A stretch of 64,000 bases of DNA from Dromaius novaehollandiae (taxonomy: Eukaryota; Chordata; Aves; Casuariiformes; Dromaiidae): the NCBI RefSeq assembly GCF_036370855.1, contig NC_088098.1, forward strand, positions 201,359,336 through 201,423,335. Direction: 5' to 3'. Position numbers and translations under genes: made by a program. Positions 11,965 through 35,029 of the stretch are shown one piece after another (the first letter of the stretch is position 1; every line of letters begins with the position of its first letter). The notes below the pieces were generated by a model, which saw only the letters and a list, made by a program, of their open reading frames with translations, was not told the DNA's origin and searched no databases.

Positions 11965-12746
11965 TGTGTTCATAAGTTTTAGTAACTTTACCTCTCAAGC
12001 CCATTCTGAATTAAGAGTCTTAAGGTTTGTGTACAGTGCTAAGATACACAAGTAACTCCCATTGGCTATCTGGATGTATCTCTGAAAATCAAAAGGATTC
12101 TCTTAAAACATGATTGAGGTTCTAAAAGTCAATCTGTTCTCATATTCCCTCCCTTCACCACCAGGGCTGGAAATCTACATTTTGTATATTGCCAGTCTCT
12201 GTAGTCTATAAAACCTTGCATTTAACCTGAGGATTTGATTTAATGGCAGATAGCAAAGGTATAGGTGAGACATTAAACGGTTGGGTATGTAAATAATCAA
12301 AAACGAGACACATTTTAACTCTAACTCACCATACTTAGTTATACATACTCCTGAAATGTTAAAAATGAAAAATGCTCATCTATTTATAGTGTACATGTTA
12401 CAAAAGCTGAGAGAGATGGTACGTCTGAAGTCTGGGTGGGCTAATGCTACACTTGAGAACTTTGATTACTCCTGTCCCATAATCATGCAGTTTCATGGGG
12501 GATATGCATAAGTACGTACACATTTCAGTGTCCAGTTTCTGAGTGAGCTTCCTGCAGTTATTTCTACAGCAGGGATGGGCAAGGATGAAGAAAAAGAGAA
12601 TGTTTACAGACTGCTTCAGTATCCTCAAGTTCTTGGTATTTAATGCAACTGCTCTTCTTCTCCAACAGAAAAAGAAGCTACCAAATTCTTTTCCGGCAGG
12701 AATGGATGTGGACAAGTTCTTGTTATCCCTGCATTACGATGAATAA
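1747..12746 (+). CDS. NPAT: NPAT, nuclear coactivator of histone transcription, 3' portion (8 coding exons, partial)
   Basis: NPAT is the cyclin E/CDK2 substrate that sits in histone locus bodies and activates replication-dependent histone genes. The eight exons (1747-1843, 2381-2506, 3296-4987, 6993-7108, 7208-7316, 8386-8443, 10645-11800, 12669-12746) join in frame to 3432 nt: 1143 residues plus stop. Landmarks shared with human NPAT include GEIHMSEEAIQDIL, SLKIIISDDPF, ENLPTIILSS, QLMPATSTAFGNSNN, PVQPVLQGMVGMI, HRRVLCFD, TANKENE, TPDLPACSPASETGSENS, the basic KKKKIKKKK run and the terminal MDVDKFLLSLHYDE. The middle is Ser/Thr-rich and much less conserved, with several SP/TP sites of CDK type. 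The N-terminal LisH region lies outside the window. The last intron has a GC donor. ACAT1 follows in convergent orientation. Confidence 0.97.
2381..2506 (+). CDS. NPAT: NPAT coding exon
   Basis: 126 nt between an AAAATAG acceptor and a GTAAGT donor. It continues the previous exon as GKNKVNKN, matching human GKTKNNKN, and ends within a Ser codon. The rest is weakly conserved. Confidence 0.93.
2507..3295. other. NPAT intron with a CR1-like fragment
   Basis: 789 nt of intron. About 2895-3070 resembles worn CR1 sequence. Nothing else was recognised. Confidence 0.8.
2895..3070 (-). repeat. degraded CR1-type LINE 3' fragment
   Basis: The stretch has the order of words typical of the CR1 3' region when read on the opposite strand: a 'tctggtctgtcc' block, then 'agtcagtagcagat', then 'gagaaatagagcaa', then 'gagcttctgg'. 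The two clearer copies near 9935 and 32395 share this arrangement. Divergence is high and the edges are approximate. Confidence 0.5.
3296..4987 (+). CDS. NPAT: NPAT large central coding exon
   Basis: A single 1692-nt exon, the longest in the window, encoding window-residues 75-638. It runs from a TTTTACAG acceptor into a GTAATC donor. The product is Ser/Thr/Asn-rich and mostly poorly conserved. Conserved islands include GELEITFDSVPGL, IMSLKIIISDDPF, SDTELNNAVSSI, GENLPTIILSS and QLMPATSTAFGNSNN. SSPAKSPTK carries SP sites where human NPAT has CDK sites. It ends SPNFPQ plus one base of Gly. Confidence 0.96.
4988..6992. other. NPAT intron, no features recognised
   Basis: 2005 nt of AT-rich intron with short T and A homopolymers. 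Short open frames here show no splice or homology support. Confidence 0.85.
6993..7108 (+). CDS. NPAT: NPAT coding exon (PVQPVLQGMVGMI block)
   Basis: 116 nt with acceptor TTTTTTTAG and donor GTAACA. It encodes the most conserved internal block, SAIIIASPVQPVLQG through VVGQNGNTFSAPARQ, and ends in phase 0. Confidence 0.96.
7208..7316 (+). CDS. NPAT: NPAT coding exon
   Basis: 109 nt after a 99-nt intron. It reads VLHMPVANPVCNRSVPKLPIPPKSQK, matching human VLHMPLTAPVCNRSIPQFPVPPKSQK, and ends one base into a Gly codon before GTACCT. Confidence 0.95.
7317..8385. other. NPAT intron, no features recognised
   Basis: 1069 nt of AT-rich intron with no recognised repeat and no supported open frame. 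Confidence 0.85.
8386..8443 (+). CDS. NPAT: NPAT small coding exon
   Basis: 58 nt between TTGTTCCAG and GTTAGT, encoding GKLVTSVAEPLSHPNSRTQ. Similarity to human (GKQVNNLVDSSGHS) is weak. The call rests mainly on splice sites and on phase: one base enters and two bases leave, fitting both neighbours. Confidence 0.85.
8444..10644. other. NPAT intron with a CR1-type fragment
   Basis: 2201 nt. About 9935-10485 is an antisense CR1-like fragment. A short AT-rich tract lies near 9370. The rest is unremarkable. Confidence 0.85.
9935..10485 (-). repeat. CR1-type LINE 3' fragment (ORF2 C-terminal end and 3' tail)
   Basis: Read on the minus strand, about 550 bp match the usual CR1 order: a 'ttccaggctaaagag' word reversed, then 'gaaccaggggcatc', 'ttcaaaacaaacagg', and an eroded ORF2 C-terminal stretch around DAGNSLECKMQLSTF. 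It ends in a 'tttggtttgacccagtac' 3' tail at the low-coordinate end. It is clearly old, with many substitutions. Confidence 0.7.
10645..11800 (+). CDS. NPAT: NPAT penultimate coding exon (CDK sites, KEN motif, NLS)
   Basis: 1156 nt from acceptor CATTTTCAG to a GC donor (AAG then GCAAGT at 11801). It encodes window-residues 733-1118. Landmarks are HRRVLCFD, TANKENE (KEN motif), VPRTPSG, TPRIMVPPATPDLPACSP, MAAHTLMILSRAAIA, TATPLKDNTQQFR, a KKRK basic motif and the final KKKKIK. PRTP, TPDLP and TPLKD are CDK-type TP sites located as in human NPAT. The frame stays open a further 16 codons into the intron. Confidence 0.97.
11801..12668. other. NPAT last intron, GC-AG type, with compound microsatellite
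   Basis: 868 nt. The donor is GCAAGT after AAG, and the acceptor is a T-rich tract ending CCAACAG. A (TC)n/(TG)n microsatellite starts about 115 nt downstream of the donor. Confidence 0.93.
11916..11969. repeat. compound (TC)n(TG)n microsatellite
   Basis: About 16 TC/CT units pass directly into about 11 GT units within the last NPAT intron. Length polymorphism is likely. Confidence 0.97.
12669..12746 (+). CDS. NPAT: NPAT last coding exon
   Basis: 78 nt encoding 25 residues, KKKLPNSFPAG then MDVDKFLLSLHYDE, and stop TAA at 12744-12746. Human NPAT ends almost identically. The preceding AG is in CTTCTTCTCCAACAG. Confidence 0.97.
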   Translation, partial: KKKLPNSFPAGMDVDKFLLSLHYDE

Positions 12747-12747
12747 A
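12742..12747 (+). terminator. AATAAA hexamer overlapping the NPAT stop codon
   Basis: The sequence GATGAATAAAAA contains a canonical polyadenylation hexamer whose TAA is the stop codon. Whether it is used is unknown. Confidence 0.4.
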
Positions 12748-13955
12748 AACACTTGAACTGTGACTGTATAAAGCCAGGTGTTCTTATGCTGAGGTTTTGC
12801 ATGGGAAACTAATTCTAAAGGGTGAGTTGCACTTTCAGTGCACTGAAGATTCACTTTATAGCAAAATCATGCTGTTTCTCAAGCAGGTTGCTAAGTCTGT
12901 AAATATCATTGAGTTGGTATATGTTTATTTTTGAAAAAGCACTTGCATAATTATAGAGCCATTTAATTTGCAAAATTGTAAATTTGTATAAATGTAATGT
13001 AAGAGAAGTTGTAAGTTTCCTGTTACACACCATGTTGTCTGTGTTTTGCTGCATTCTCTACTTAGCCCTCTGAACTGCTTTGTCAATTTGTGAAAAGGTT
13101 GTGAATTTGAAGGCTGCGTTTGTAATTCACTGTTGTAAGACATGGACAGCTAACTTCTGCCACTTTCCATTGTCTTGTTGAATCCTAAAGAAACTTCAGA
13201 TGCAACTGACTTGTACTAACATTATCTTCTCTTATAACTGTAAAATCCATGTTTTAAGGCTTTGAGTGAATTATTAAACTTGCTTAAATCTAAGGCAAAA
13301 AATGTTCTTCTAATGAAACCTTCTCCAGCCAGTCATTTAGACAAGAATTTAAAGCCTAATCTGTTTCTAGGATCTTACACAGTACTTACTACAGAGGATA
13401 TCTTTTGAATGCAAAAGTTATTCATACTGAAGGTCCATCATTTTTAAATATTTCTTGTCTGGCTATCATACAGTTTAAAGTGAAAGTGTTCTATTACAAG
13501 AGTAAATTCCTTCAGCCATCTTCCGTACTGTTGAGAAAGCATTTGTTAATGTTACTTATGCTTTTAGGCAGACACAGTAAAATTTGCATCTAATCTTTTG
13601 GTTTAACATAGAACTTGGTCACGGCTACTCTACAACCTCCCTTCAAAACATACAGGAAGAGCTCATGCTACATTTTAGTACTAATTAGATGAAAACTAAC
13701 ATGCACAATCCTTGCTCTAATACTGCAGCATTTTCTCCACTGGTATTTCCTCCTTTGTTCTCAAATTGTTGAGGTCTTCAACAATGCAAGTTTTCTTTTA
13801 AGAGATCTATACAGCAACAGGGCAATGTTTCAAGATAGTATACAAGGATTCCTAAGGAACCAATATTATGCAGTAGATGTTTATATTAAACCCATCCAGT
13901 AACTTAATACTGCATAGCATTTACAGCTTGAATAAATATTTTTGTTTTAATGAAG
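12747..13955 (+). other. NPAT: NPAT 3'UTR (inferred extent)
   Basis: AT-rich sequence after the stop. It contains TGTAAATA at 12898-12905, a match to the Pumilio motif UGUANAUA. AATAAA at 13931-13936 is followed by a TG-rich stretch, which suits a cleavage site near 13950. The extent is inferred from this signal alone. Confidence 0.65.
13931..13936 (+). terminator. probable NPAT polyadenylation signal
   Basis: Canonical AATAAA with a GTTGTGTGTGTC downstream element about 20 nt away. Confidence 0.65.
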
Positions 13956-15304
13956 TTGTGTGTGTCTTACCTGACTGATTAAAATAATAAGTAAGCAGCT
14001 TTGTGGATATTGTATAGAAAAGTCATGTTGCTATAAATCAGTCATTTTTGAAGACAAAGTTCATTATTAATACTTGGACCTAACAGCAGTAGCTAGCAGA
14101 AGCTGCTGAGGCACAGGCAGCAGTGAAAGCCAATCTTGCAGAGAGGCAAAAATCAAAGTCTGTTTGTCTTTGGTACATGGTGGCAGTCTTTGCCTAACAC
14201 AGGGCTCAAGGGTATTCTGACAGTTGATACATGATGTTTTTAAACAGATGTGCTGTTTATTTCAGACATAATGTAGTGCTTTCATTGGACAGCTAGTATC
14301 TACCATAGTCTTGACATTTTCAGTTCAGTTAATCTGGTAATATGAAATAAGTGAATTATCAGCACACTTAGGCTTTCAGAAGAAAAACACTTGACTCCAG
14401 TTCCAGAGGTGCACAGATTGAGGGTGTCATTTGGGCAAATATCTACTTCTGATTCAAGACCTAGAAAATATCAGAGCATGGATAAAAAGGTTAATTAGTA
14501 TGTAGCACTTAAATGCCACTGCTCATTAGAAACCTCTACAGCTTCCTTTCTTTCCAAAACAGGGGAAAAAGGTATGTATTTCCTGCTCCCTCTCCCCCCA
14601 GTTCAGTAGGTTTTAGATCTAGAACAGACTAGTAAAAGAGAATAATTTACCCTCCAGCAAAAGGCATGCAGTAGAAACTACAAACTTTTCACTAAAATCT
14701 TGGTCAGGATTTGCCGCTTCCAGGAAAGTAGTTTCCTATTTCCCCATACTTGCTAAATGAATTTGCTTAACTCAACTGTGAATTCAAAAATGCAGGCAGA
14801 TATTTGGCAGCTTTTACTGAAAGTGCAACAAAAGAAGCTGCACCTTCTTTGATCCTAAATTTGCCTCTATTTAAAAGCATACTGACAAAATGTGACATCA
14901 CAGAAATCAAAAAGAAAAGCACACAGAAAAAAAACCCCATACATCCACAAAATTGCATTTTGAGGCTAAACCCACCTTAGCTATGCCACATTATTACTTA
15001 TATTTGTCAGCTACAACACAGTGACTTCTAGCCATATTATTATACATTAAGCCAGGTTAAAAGGCAGCTACAGAAGCTTCCTTTTTGCCTTGCAACAGTA
15101 GGGAGGAAGGAAAAAAAACCCAACCAACTAGTCTTCAGGCAAAGCTCCCCCAACCTCCCCATGAGCAGCTAGTAATAACTTTAAACCAGCAAATTAAGTA
15201 ACTACACTGTAAGAAATTAGACTTAGCTGATCCAGTGATAGTACTATGTGACTTCAGGGAATTAATTTTCAGTACCACAGGTTATCAACTGAGGAGCCAC
15301 ACTT
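13956..15304. other. spacer between convergent NPAT and ACAT1 3' ends
   Basis: About 1.35 kb between the inferred polyadenylation sites of the two genes. I see no gene, RNA or clear repeat. Confidence 0.7.
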
Positions 15305-15572
15305 AGCACAGAGAAACATTCTTTATTGTCTTGAGAGCTGCCATTATCATAATTTGACATTCTTCATTTGTACTGTATAAAAACACATTGAGTGAAAGGA
15401 ATAAAAGCCCAGGTGCCCATATCAGTAGTCAGTGATGTTTTAAGAAGTTTTAGAAGAGCAGCAGTTAAAGAATTCTTCCACTTATTCATTAAAAAGAAAG
15501 AGATGTAACAGGTACCATTCATCATTCTGATCAAAGAGGCTTTAAGGCTTTGGTTCCAACAGCTGGTTGGGC
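15305..15572 (-). other. ACAT1: ACAT1 3'UTR (inferred extent)
   Basis: A short 3'UTR of about 270 nt on the minus strand, running from the stop codon to just past the AATAAA at 15322-15327. Confidence 0.7.
15322..15327 (-). terminator. probable ACAT1 polyadenylation signal
   Basis: TTTATT on the plus strand, AATAAA on the ACAT1 strand, about 250 nt after the stop codon. Confidence 0.7.
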
Positions 15573-29646
<14,074 letters not shown>

Positions 29647-29900
29647 CCTCCCGCGTGCTCCGTCACCTTCAAGCGCCGCCGCCCCCGCCCCGCCCGCAGC
29701 CTATAGGCGGCGCCGCCCCGCCCCCTCCGGGCCCCCATTGGCTCTCGGAGGAGGGCGGGGACAAGCCCGCCTCTGCCATTGGCGGCCGGCAGCCGCCCTC
29801 ACGCACGTGAGGAGCGGGCCCCGCGGCCGCGCCCCCCGGCCGTGCCCCCGTCCCCCCCCCGCGCCACAGCCCTGCCGGGCCCTGAAGAAAGTTAAATAGC

Positions 29901-32390
29901 CGAAACTCAGATACTCAGGAAATCCCGTCTGTGGCGGTCCCTGACCGAAAGCCGTTACAGGCTCTGCGGGGATGCAGGTGCTTGAGTATCTTGAGTCCGG
30001 GGCACCTTGCGTCTGTCACGCCCTCACCACACTCCTGAGGCCCTCTGAGCCCCCCCGGCCCCGCCATAACGTCTCCAGACGTGACCCGGGTCTCGGCCTC
30101 TCCAGGCAGCCGCGTTTGCGGGCGGCTTGGCGGCCCCTTGCCCTCGGGTCAGGCTCCACACACCCAGAGCAGCTCCCCATGCTCAGCCTCTGATTTTTCC
30201 TTTTTTTACTCTCTCACATTTACTTCTACTCATTCTAACTCCTCATGCTCTCCGCATCCAAATCCGAATCTCTCTGTCTAGGCCCGTGCTGTCCCCACAG
30301 CCGTCCCCCCGTCCGAGAGTGCCTCTCCCCGCTCTGTCCGTCCTTCCCACGTGTGCGGAGCAACGACGACGAGGACAGCAGGAAAGCCTGGCCCTTCCCA
30401 GCCCCGGGGAAGGGTGCTTGGTGTCTCAGAGGAGAGGCTGGCGGGGACGTCCCCCGCGGTCTGCGCTGCTGTGCCCCGCCAAGGATGGGCACTGTGCCTC
30501 ATCTATGGCAGCCTGCCTCGTGCAGTACTCTTTCTCAGCACTACCGCACCTCTGCCCTCGAGAAAACAGCTCTGCCGAGGCTGCAACATCCCTTTGACTC
30601 CTCAACACACTTTCTGCAGCCCCCTGGGATTTGTCTTTGGGAGCAAAACACTTCAGAACTACTAGGGCACCTTTCAAGCTCGCTTTCCGAGGGAGCTAGC
30701 ACACCTCCTCTTACAGCATCCCGGGGCCGGCTGCTGCCTTCCTTGGGGATGCCCCTGGGCCAGGAAAGGCAGCAGGTACTTGCAGCCTTCCTCCCTCAGG
30801 ACACGAGCACAAACTGGAACAAAGACCAAGATACATCCTTTGGGTATGTGGAAAGCAACAGCCTCTCAACTTGCTGTCCACTCACTATCTTGAGTGATTT
30901 TTCTTTATTATTTTCTGCTTACATTGTAAAATTAACATTCATCAAAAGTGCTTCAGTTCATTTTTCTATTCTACATCTCATTATTTTTCCCTTTCAGACA
31001 GGGTTTCATTTGCTATCCCTCTGTTCTAAAAAGCAAAATACTGTTTACTTTCTACCTATGTCAAAAGACTCTCTGAAATAAAGGTATGAGACCAATTGGG
31101 ATTAGCACAGATGAGGAAAGCGTATGTAGCCTTGCTTCCTTGACTTTTGGTAGACTGTGTTTTGAGAGTCTGACAAACCCAATCCAGACCTTTGATTCAG
31201 AGACAAAGTTTTCAGCTGAAAAACAGAGATAACCTGGGGACTGATAAATATTGACTCAGAAAGAACTGAAGTTTTTACCCTGAAAATTTGAGTATCATGT
31301 AAGAAAGACTTGAAAAGAACTTGTTTGGATAAGGATATTTTTCCAGAAATGACTAATGCTAATCACACATGGAAGAGAAAAAAGTTAAGTTTCCAGCTCT
31401 TACTTAACTTCACCTTTATTTTTACTTGCCTGAAGTATAAGGCCCTCTTTCTGGGATGCAGCCCTGTAATGCACCAGGTTCATTATGACCCCAGTAAGAA
31501 ATACACTCCAACTCCATAAGATATCGATTAAAATATCGTTTATTGGAGCTAACACTAGGAGGAAGAGGATTGTATAGGTAATCTTGCATCCCTTCAGATG
31601 CTGGGAAGCCCAGCTGTACAGCATTGGACAGACCTCCAGACAGGGCATGGCACGCAGTGCAGATCCCGTCCGTGGAGAGGTTCCCAACCTTTTGGTCTTT
31701 AGAGTTCTTACAGGATTTCCTTAGAAGGAAACAAATGTATTCCTCATTTCTACTCTCAAGGAAAAGGATGCTCATATGAGAACATGCTGCTTAGCTTCAA
31801 GCTAAAGCCGAGGAAAAGAAAGTGGTGCAATAGCTAGTGCCAGAAGGGAGCCATCCCCGGGCCCTTCATTGTGGTCAGCCGGCGAAGACCATCCCGTGCC
31901 AGGGACACATGCAGCCTGACACAGCCTGCAGGCCCAGCTATACACAGTGCAGAGCTGCATGAGCCTGCACCTGCTTGCGTTACCCTATTACCTGGATCAT
32001 GAACTCCTCGATTGTACTATGGTCTTCCGGTTAGGATCACTACAAGCCCACATTGCTAGAATATTATCATCATATTATACAAAGCATCATTTACCCTAAA
32101 GGGTAAGCAAGGTTACCAGATAATATATCAGTTTTCTGCAACATAAGCATTAGCTCTGTTAGAATTCAGAAGATACAACATAGCCCTATACTAAAATTAT
32201 TTAATTGCTTTGTAACTCATAAACTAAGTCTCCAACAAGAAGACAGATATTATTGAATTAGCATTAGTTTAAGAGTCTTGAATTGTGGTGCCTAGAAAAA
32301 CTGAAGAAAAGAAGTTATGTTCCCTGAGGTGAATAAAATCGGTAAATCGATATGTTTCCGGATACAAAGCTCCTAATACAATATGCAACA
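29901..32390. other. intergenic, ACAT1 5' to CUL5 3' side, no gene recognised
   Basis: GC content falls from left to right. The long open frames near 30000-31080 reflect base composition and overlap in several frames on both strands. No splice-supported or recognisable coding segment was found. Confidence 0.65.
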
Positions 32391-32394
32391 ACAC

Positions 32395-34180
32395 AAAGAA
32401 GTCTGTGGATGAGTCAAACCAAAGGTCCATCTAGGCCAGTATTCCCTCACGCAAGTGCACACACACGTGAGCGTACTGTGGAGCAGTTGTTCTCCCTGAG
32501 ATCCTGGCTGCACCTTCCCCCTCATCTGCCTCTTTGCCCCACTCTTTGCCTGAGCCCCCCAGACTGCAGGACATCCTTTCCAACCTCCTCCTAGCCCTGG
32601 CCAAATGGGCCAGTCCCACCACCTGCAAGTGGTGGGAGCAAGTGTGACACGGAGAGGGGAAGAAATCCCTTTGACTCTGGGAACTGTTTCCAGTCCCATG
32701 TCTCTGGGCAGCGCACCAGTTGGCCATGGCCTCCTTGGGTCCCTTCAGGGAACAGCGGGCACTTACTTCAGTGCTCTGCTAGGTGCTCTCCTACCTTGAC
32801 ATTCCTGGTCCCATGACCCTCACATACCTTCTTTATTTTCCCCCTCCAGCTGTTGCTTCCTGCAATCAGTTATCAATAGTTTGCTTTTTTTTATGTTATT
32901 TCCCCCCACACACACCCTTCTTCTCTTTTACCCTTTTCTTCTCTGGAAGGGCTTTAAGATTGTGTAGGGTAATTCAAATTCAGGGAACTCAGAAAAAGGA
33001 GGGTTCAAAAGGGACTGTAGCAGAAGAATAGCACCCTGTATTACCACTTGTTAAGGTTGAGCAGAAGAGCCTGGCCATCATCTGTGGTTCTCTTTGAATC
33101 ACCCCAGCACCCACTTTTACTGTTTTATGGGCACTTTGCCATTAATATCTGTTTATGAACCTGCTATCCATGCATTTGTCTAACCGTTTTGGAACCCGCT
33201 GGTACCCGTGATCTGCATTCACAATCTGCCATGGAAACAAATTCCAGATGTTCACTTTCCACTATAGAAAGTCATCTTTTAGCTGTTTTAAACCATTTTT
33301 TTGCTAGTTTTGATCAGGCACCCCCTAATGCTGATATTACAGGATTCTGCCTTTATGCCCTAGTCACAGCCACATCTGCCTTCTCTCTGAAGTCCTAACT
33401 TCCTCCAGCTCCCTGGCAGCTTAGCTTCCTTGGTATCATTTGATGTGGAAACTTGTCAAAAGCTTTTGGAAAATTCAATTATATGTCCCTTCCTTCCATA
33501 TGTTTACTGTGCTCCCTACTGTATGCCAGCAGGCTTGGCAGTATTTTCCTTTATAAAAGCTCCGATGACTCTTCCCCAACAGACTGTTTATTCATGTGAT
33601 TATATGTCATCAGTGATCTTTATCACAGACTCTGCCAAAGGTGGAAGTCCTATGTGCTGGCTGTAGTTCCCAGGATCCCCTCTAGAGCCTTTTTTGTGGA
33701 TGAGAGCTACACTGGCAACCCATGGCACATGGTAAGTAACACACCTTGGCCAGCAACTTGGTTTCAAATCTAAGTTCCTTCAGAAGCAATAGCTGAATGG
33801 CACCTGGTCCAGGAGGTAGGGGAATTTCCTTAATGCCTTCAGCAGTAAACATCAATGCAAAGAAAGAACTAAGCTTCTCTGCTGTGCTATGGCTTTATCA
33901 TCTTCAAGTACCCCTTTTGCATTTTTGTCATCAAGCAGTCCCACCAGTGTTTGGGATGCATTAAAAACAAAACAACTCCCTTCCCCCCCAATCAGCTTGA
34001 GCATCCTTTGCCAGATGCTCTTCAAAATCCTTTACAGACACCATGATTTCCAGCTTACATTTGAAATGCTGTGGCTTATGGGCTTTCCTATCCTCCTTAT
34101 TCAGGCAAAGTAAGAGGATGATAATGACCTTTTGTTAATTACTATACTTTATCCAAGAGCCAAGGTTCCTGATAAACTTC
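32395..34180 (-). mobile_element. decayed CR1-type LINE, 5'-truncated, with RT remnant
   Basis: On the minus strand about 1.8 kb keep CR1 order. A reverse-transcriptase remnant reading DPGNY (at 33661-33677) stands where CR1 RT has DPGNYRPVSL. Then come ORF2 C-terminal words (around 33180-33300) and a 3' tail containing 'tagatggacctttggtttgac' near 32405-32440. Reading frames are broken throughout, so the element is dead. Boundaries are approximate. Confidence 0.65.
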
Positions 34181-35029
34181 TGTAACACTTCATATACTCA
34201 TTTATTCAAGGATTTCTTTACCTATCTGCATTAAAATGCAGGCAACAGAAACTAACTACTGACACACTGACTGCAATACACAGCAAATCCCGAGCTGTAA
34301 TGACATAGTATTAGGCTGTAGTCTTAAAAAACAGAAAGAGCAGGTAAAGAGAAAATCGTAGTGCATCCCCTTCTTTAATTCTTGCACCATCTCTTCTCAC
34401 CAGGAACACCTATAATGTACTAATTTCACAGTTGGTATTTTCAATTTTTGGTCTTTCAGGTTTTTTTAAAAAATGACCACACTGTGCTGCTCTTCCTTAC
34501 TTCAGGAAATTAGATTTGCTTTGATCATTCCCCAAATCAGCAGATTAAAGCAGCAACTACATACCCCCAACCATTCTCACTTAGAGAGGTTTCAAATCAC
34601 ATGCAGGATGTGGTGCACAGTATCGAGCTGAAGTTGCATAGCAGATCTCCATCATTAGAGTGCATAAGAATTAAATGCAGCCACCAAACCTACATATATT
34701 AAGAGATATTTATGTATAAAGCAAAAGAGAAAAATTCCTGCTTAGTTTACCAGAAGAACAAGAGAGGTTTAGAAGCCTTTCACCTTTAGGTCGCCAATTC
34801 CACCTAAACAGTGATCAATTTAAGCTGGTAGAAACTGAAACTGCTAAGTAACTCCTGTGATAACTGGTTTATTTCTGCAGGACTACTTCACATGGAAGAC
34901 CATTGCTGTGAAGGACTACACTTTGCCCTAACAGTGAAAAGAAGTTGGAGAAGTAACAGCAGTGTGCTATGAAAATTCTGTGTATAAGGACTGCCAGTCT
35001 GAAAACTGCCATGCACACTGAAGAGTCAC
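34181..35029. other. intergenic, nothing recognised
   Basis: AT-rich sequence between the CR1 remnant and the inferred end of the CUL5 transcript. Confidence 0.6.

Noticed and set aside
30245-31081. 278-codon plus-strand open frame upstream of ACAT1, overlapping others in all frames
   Set aside because: Several frames on both strands are open over the same GC-rich DNA, so base composition explains it. The translation has no recognised domain.
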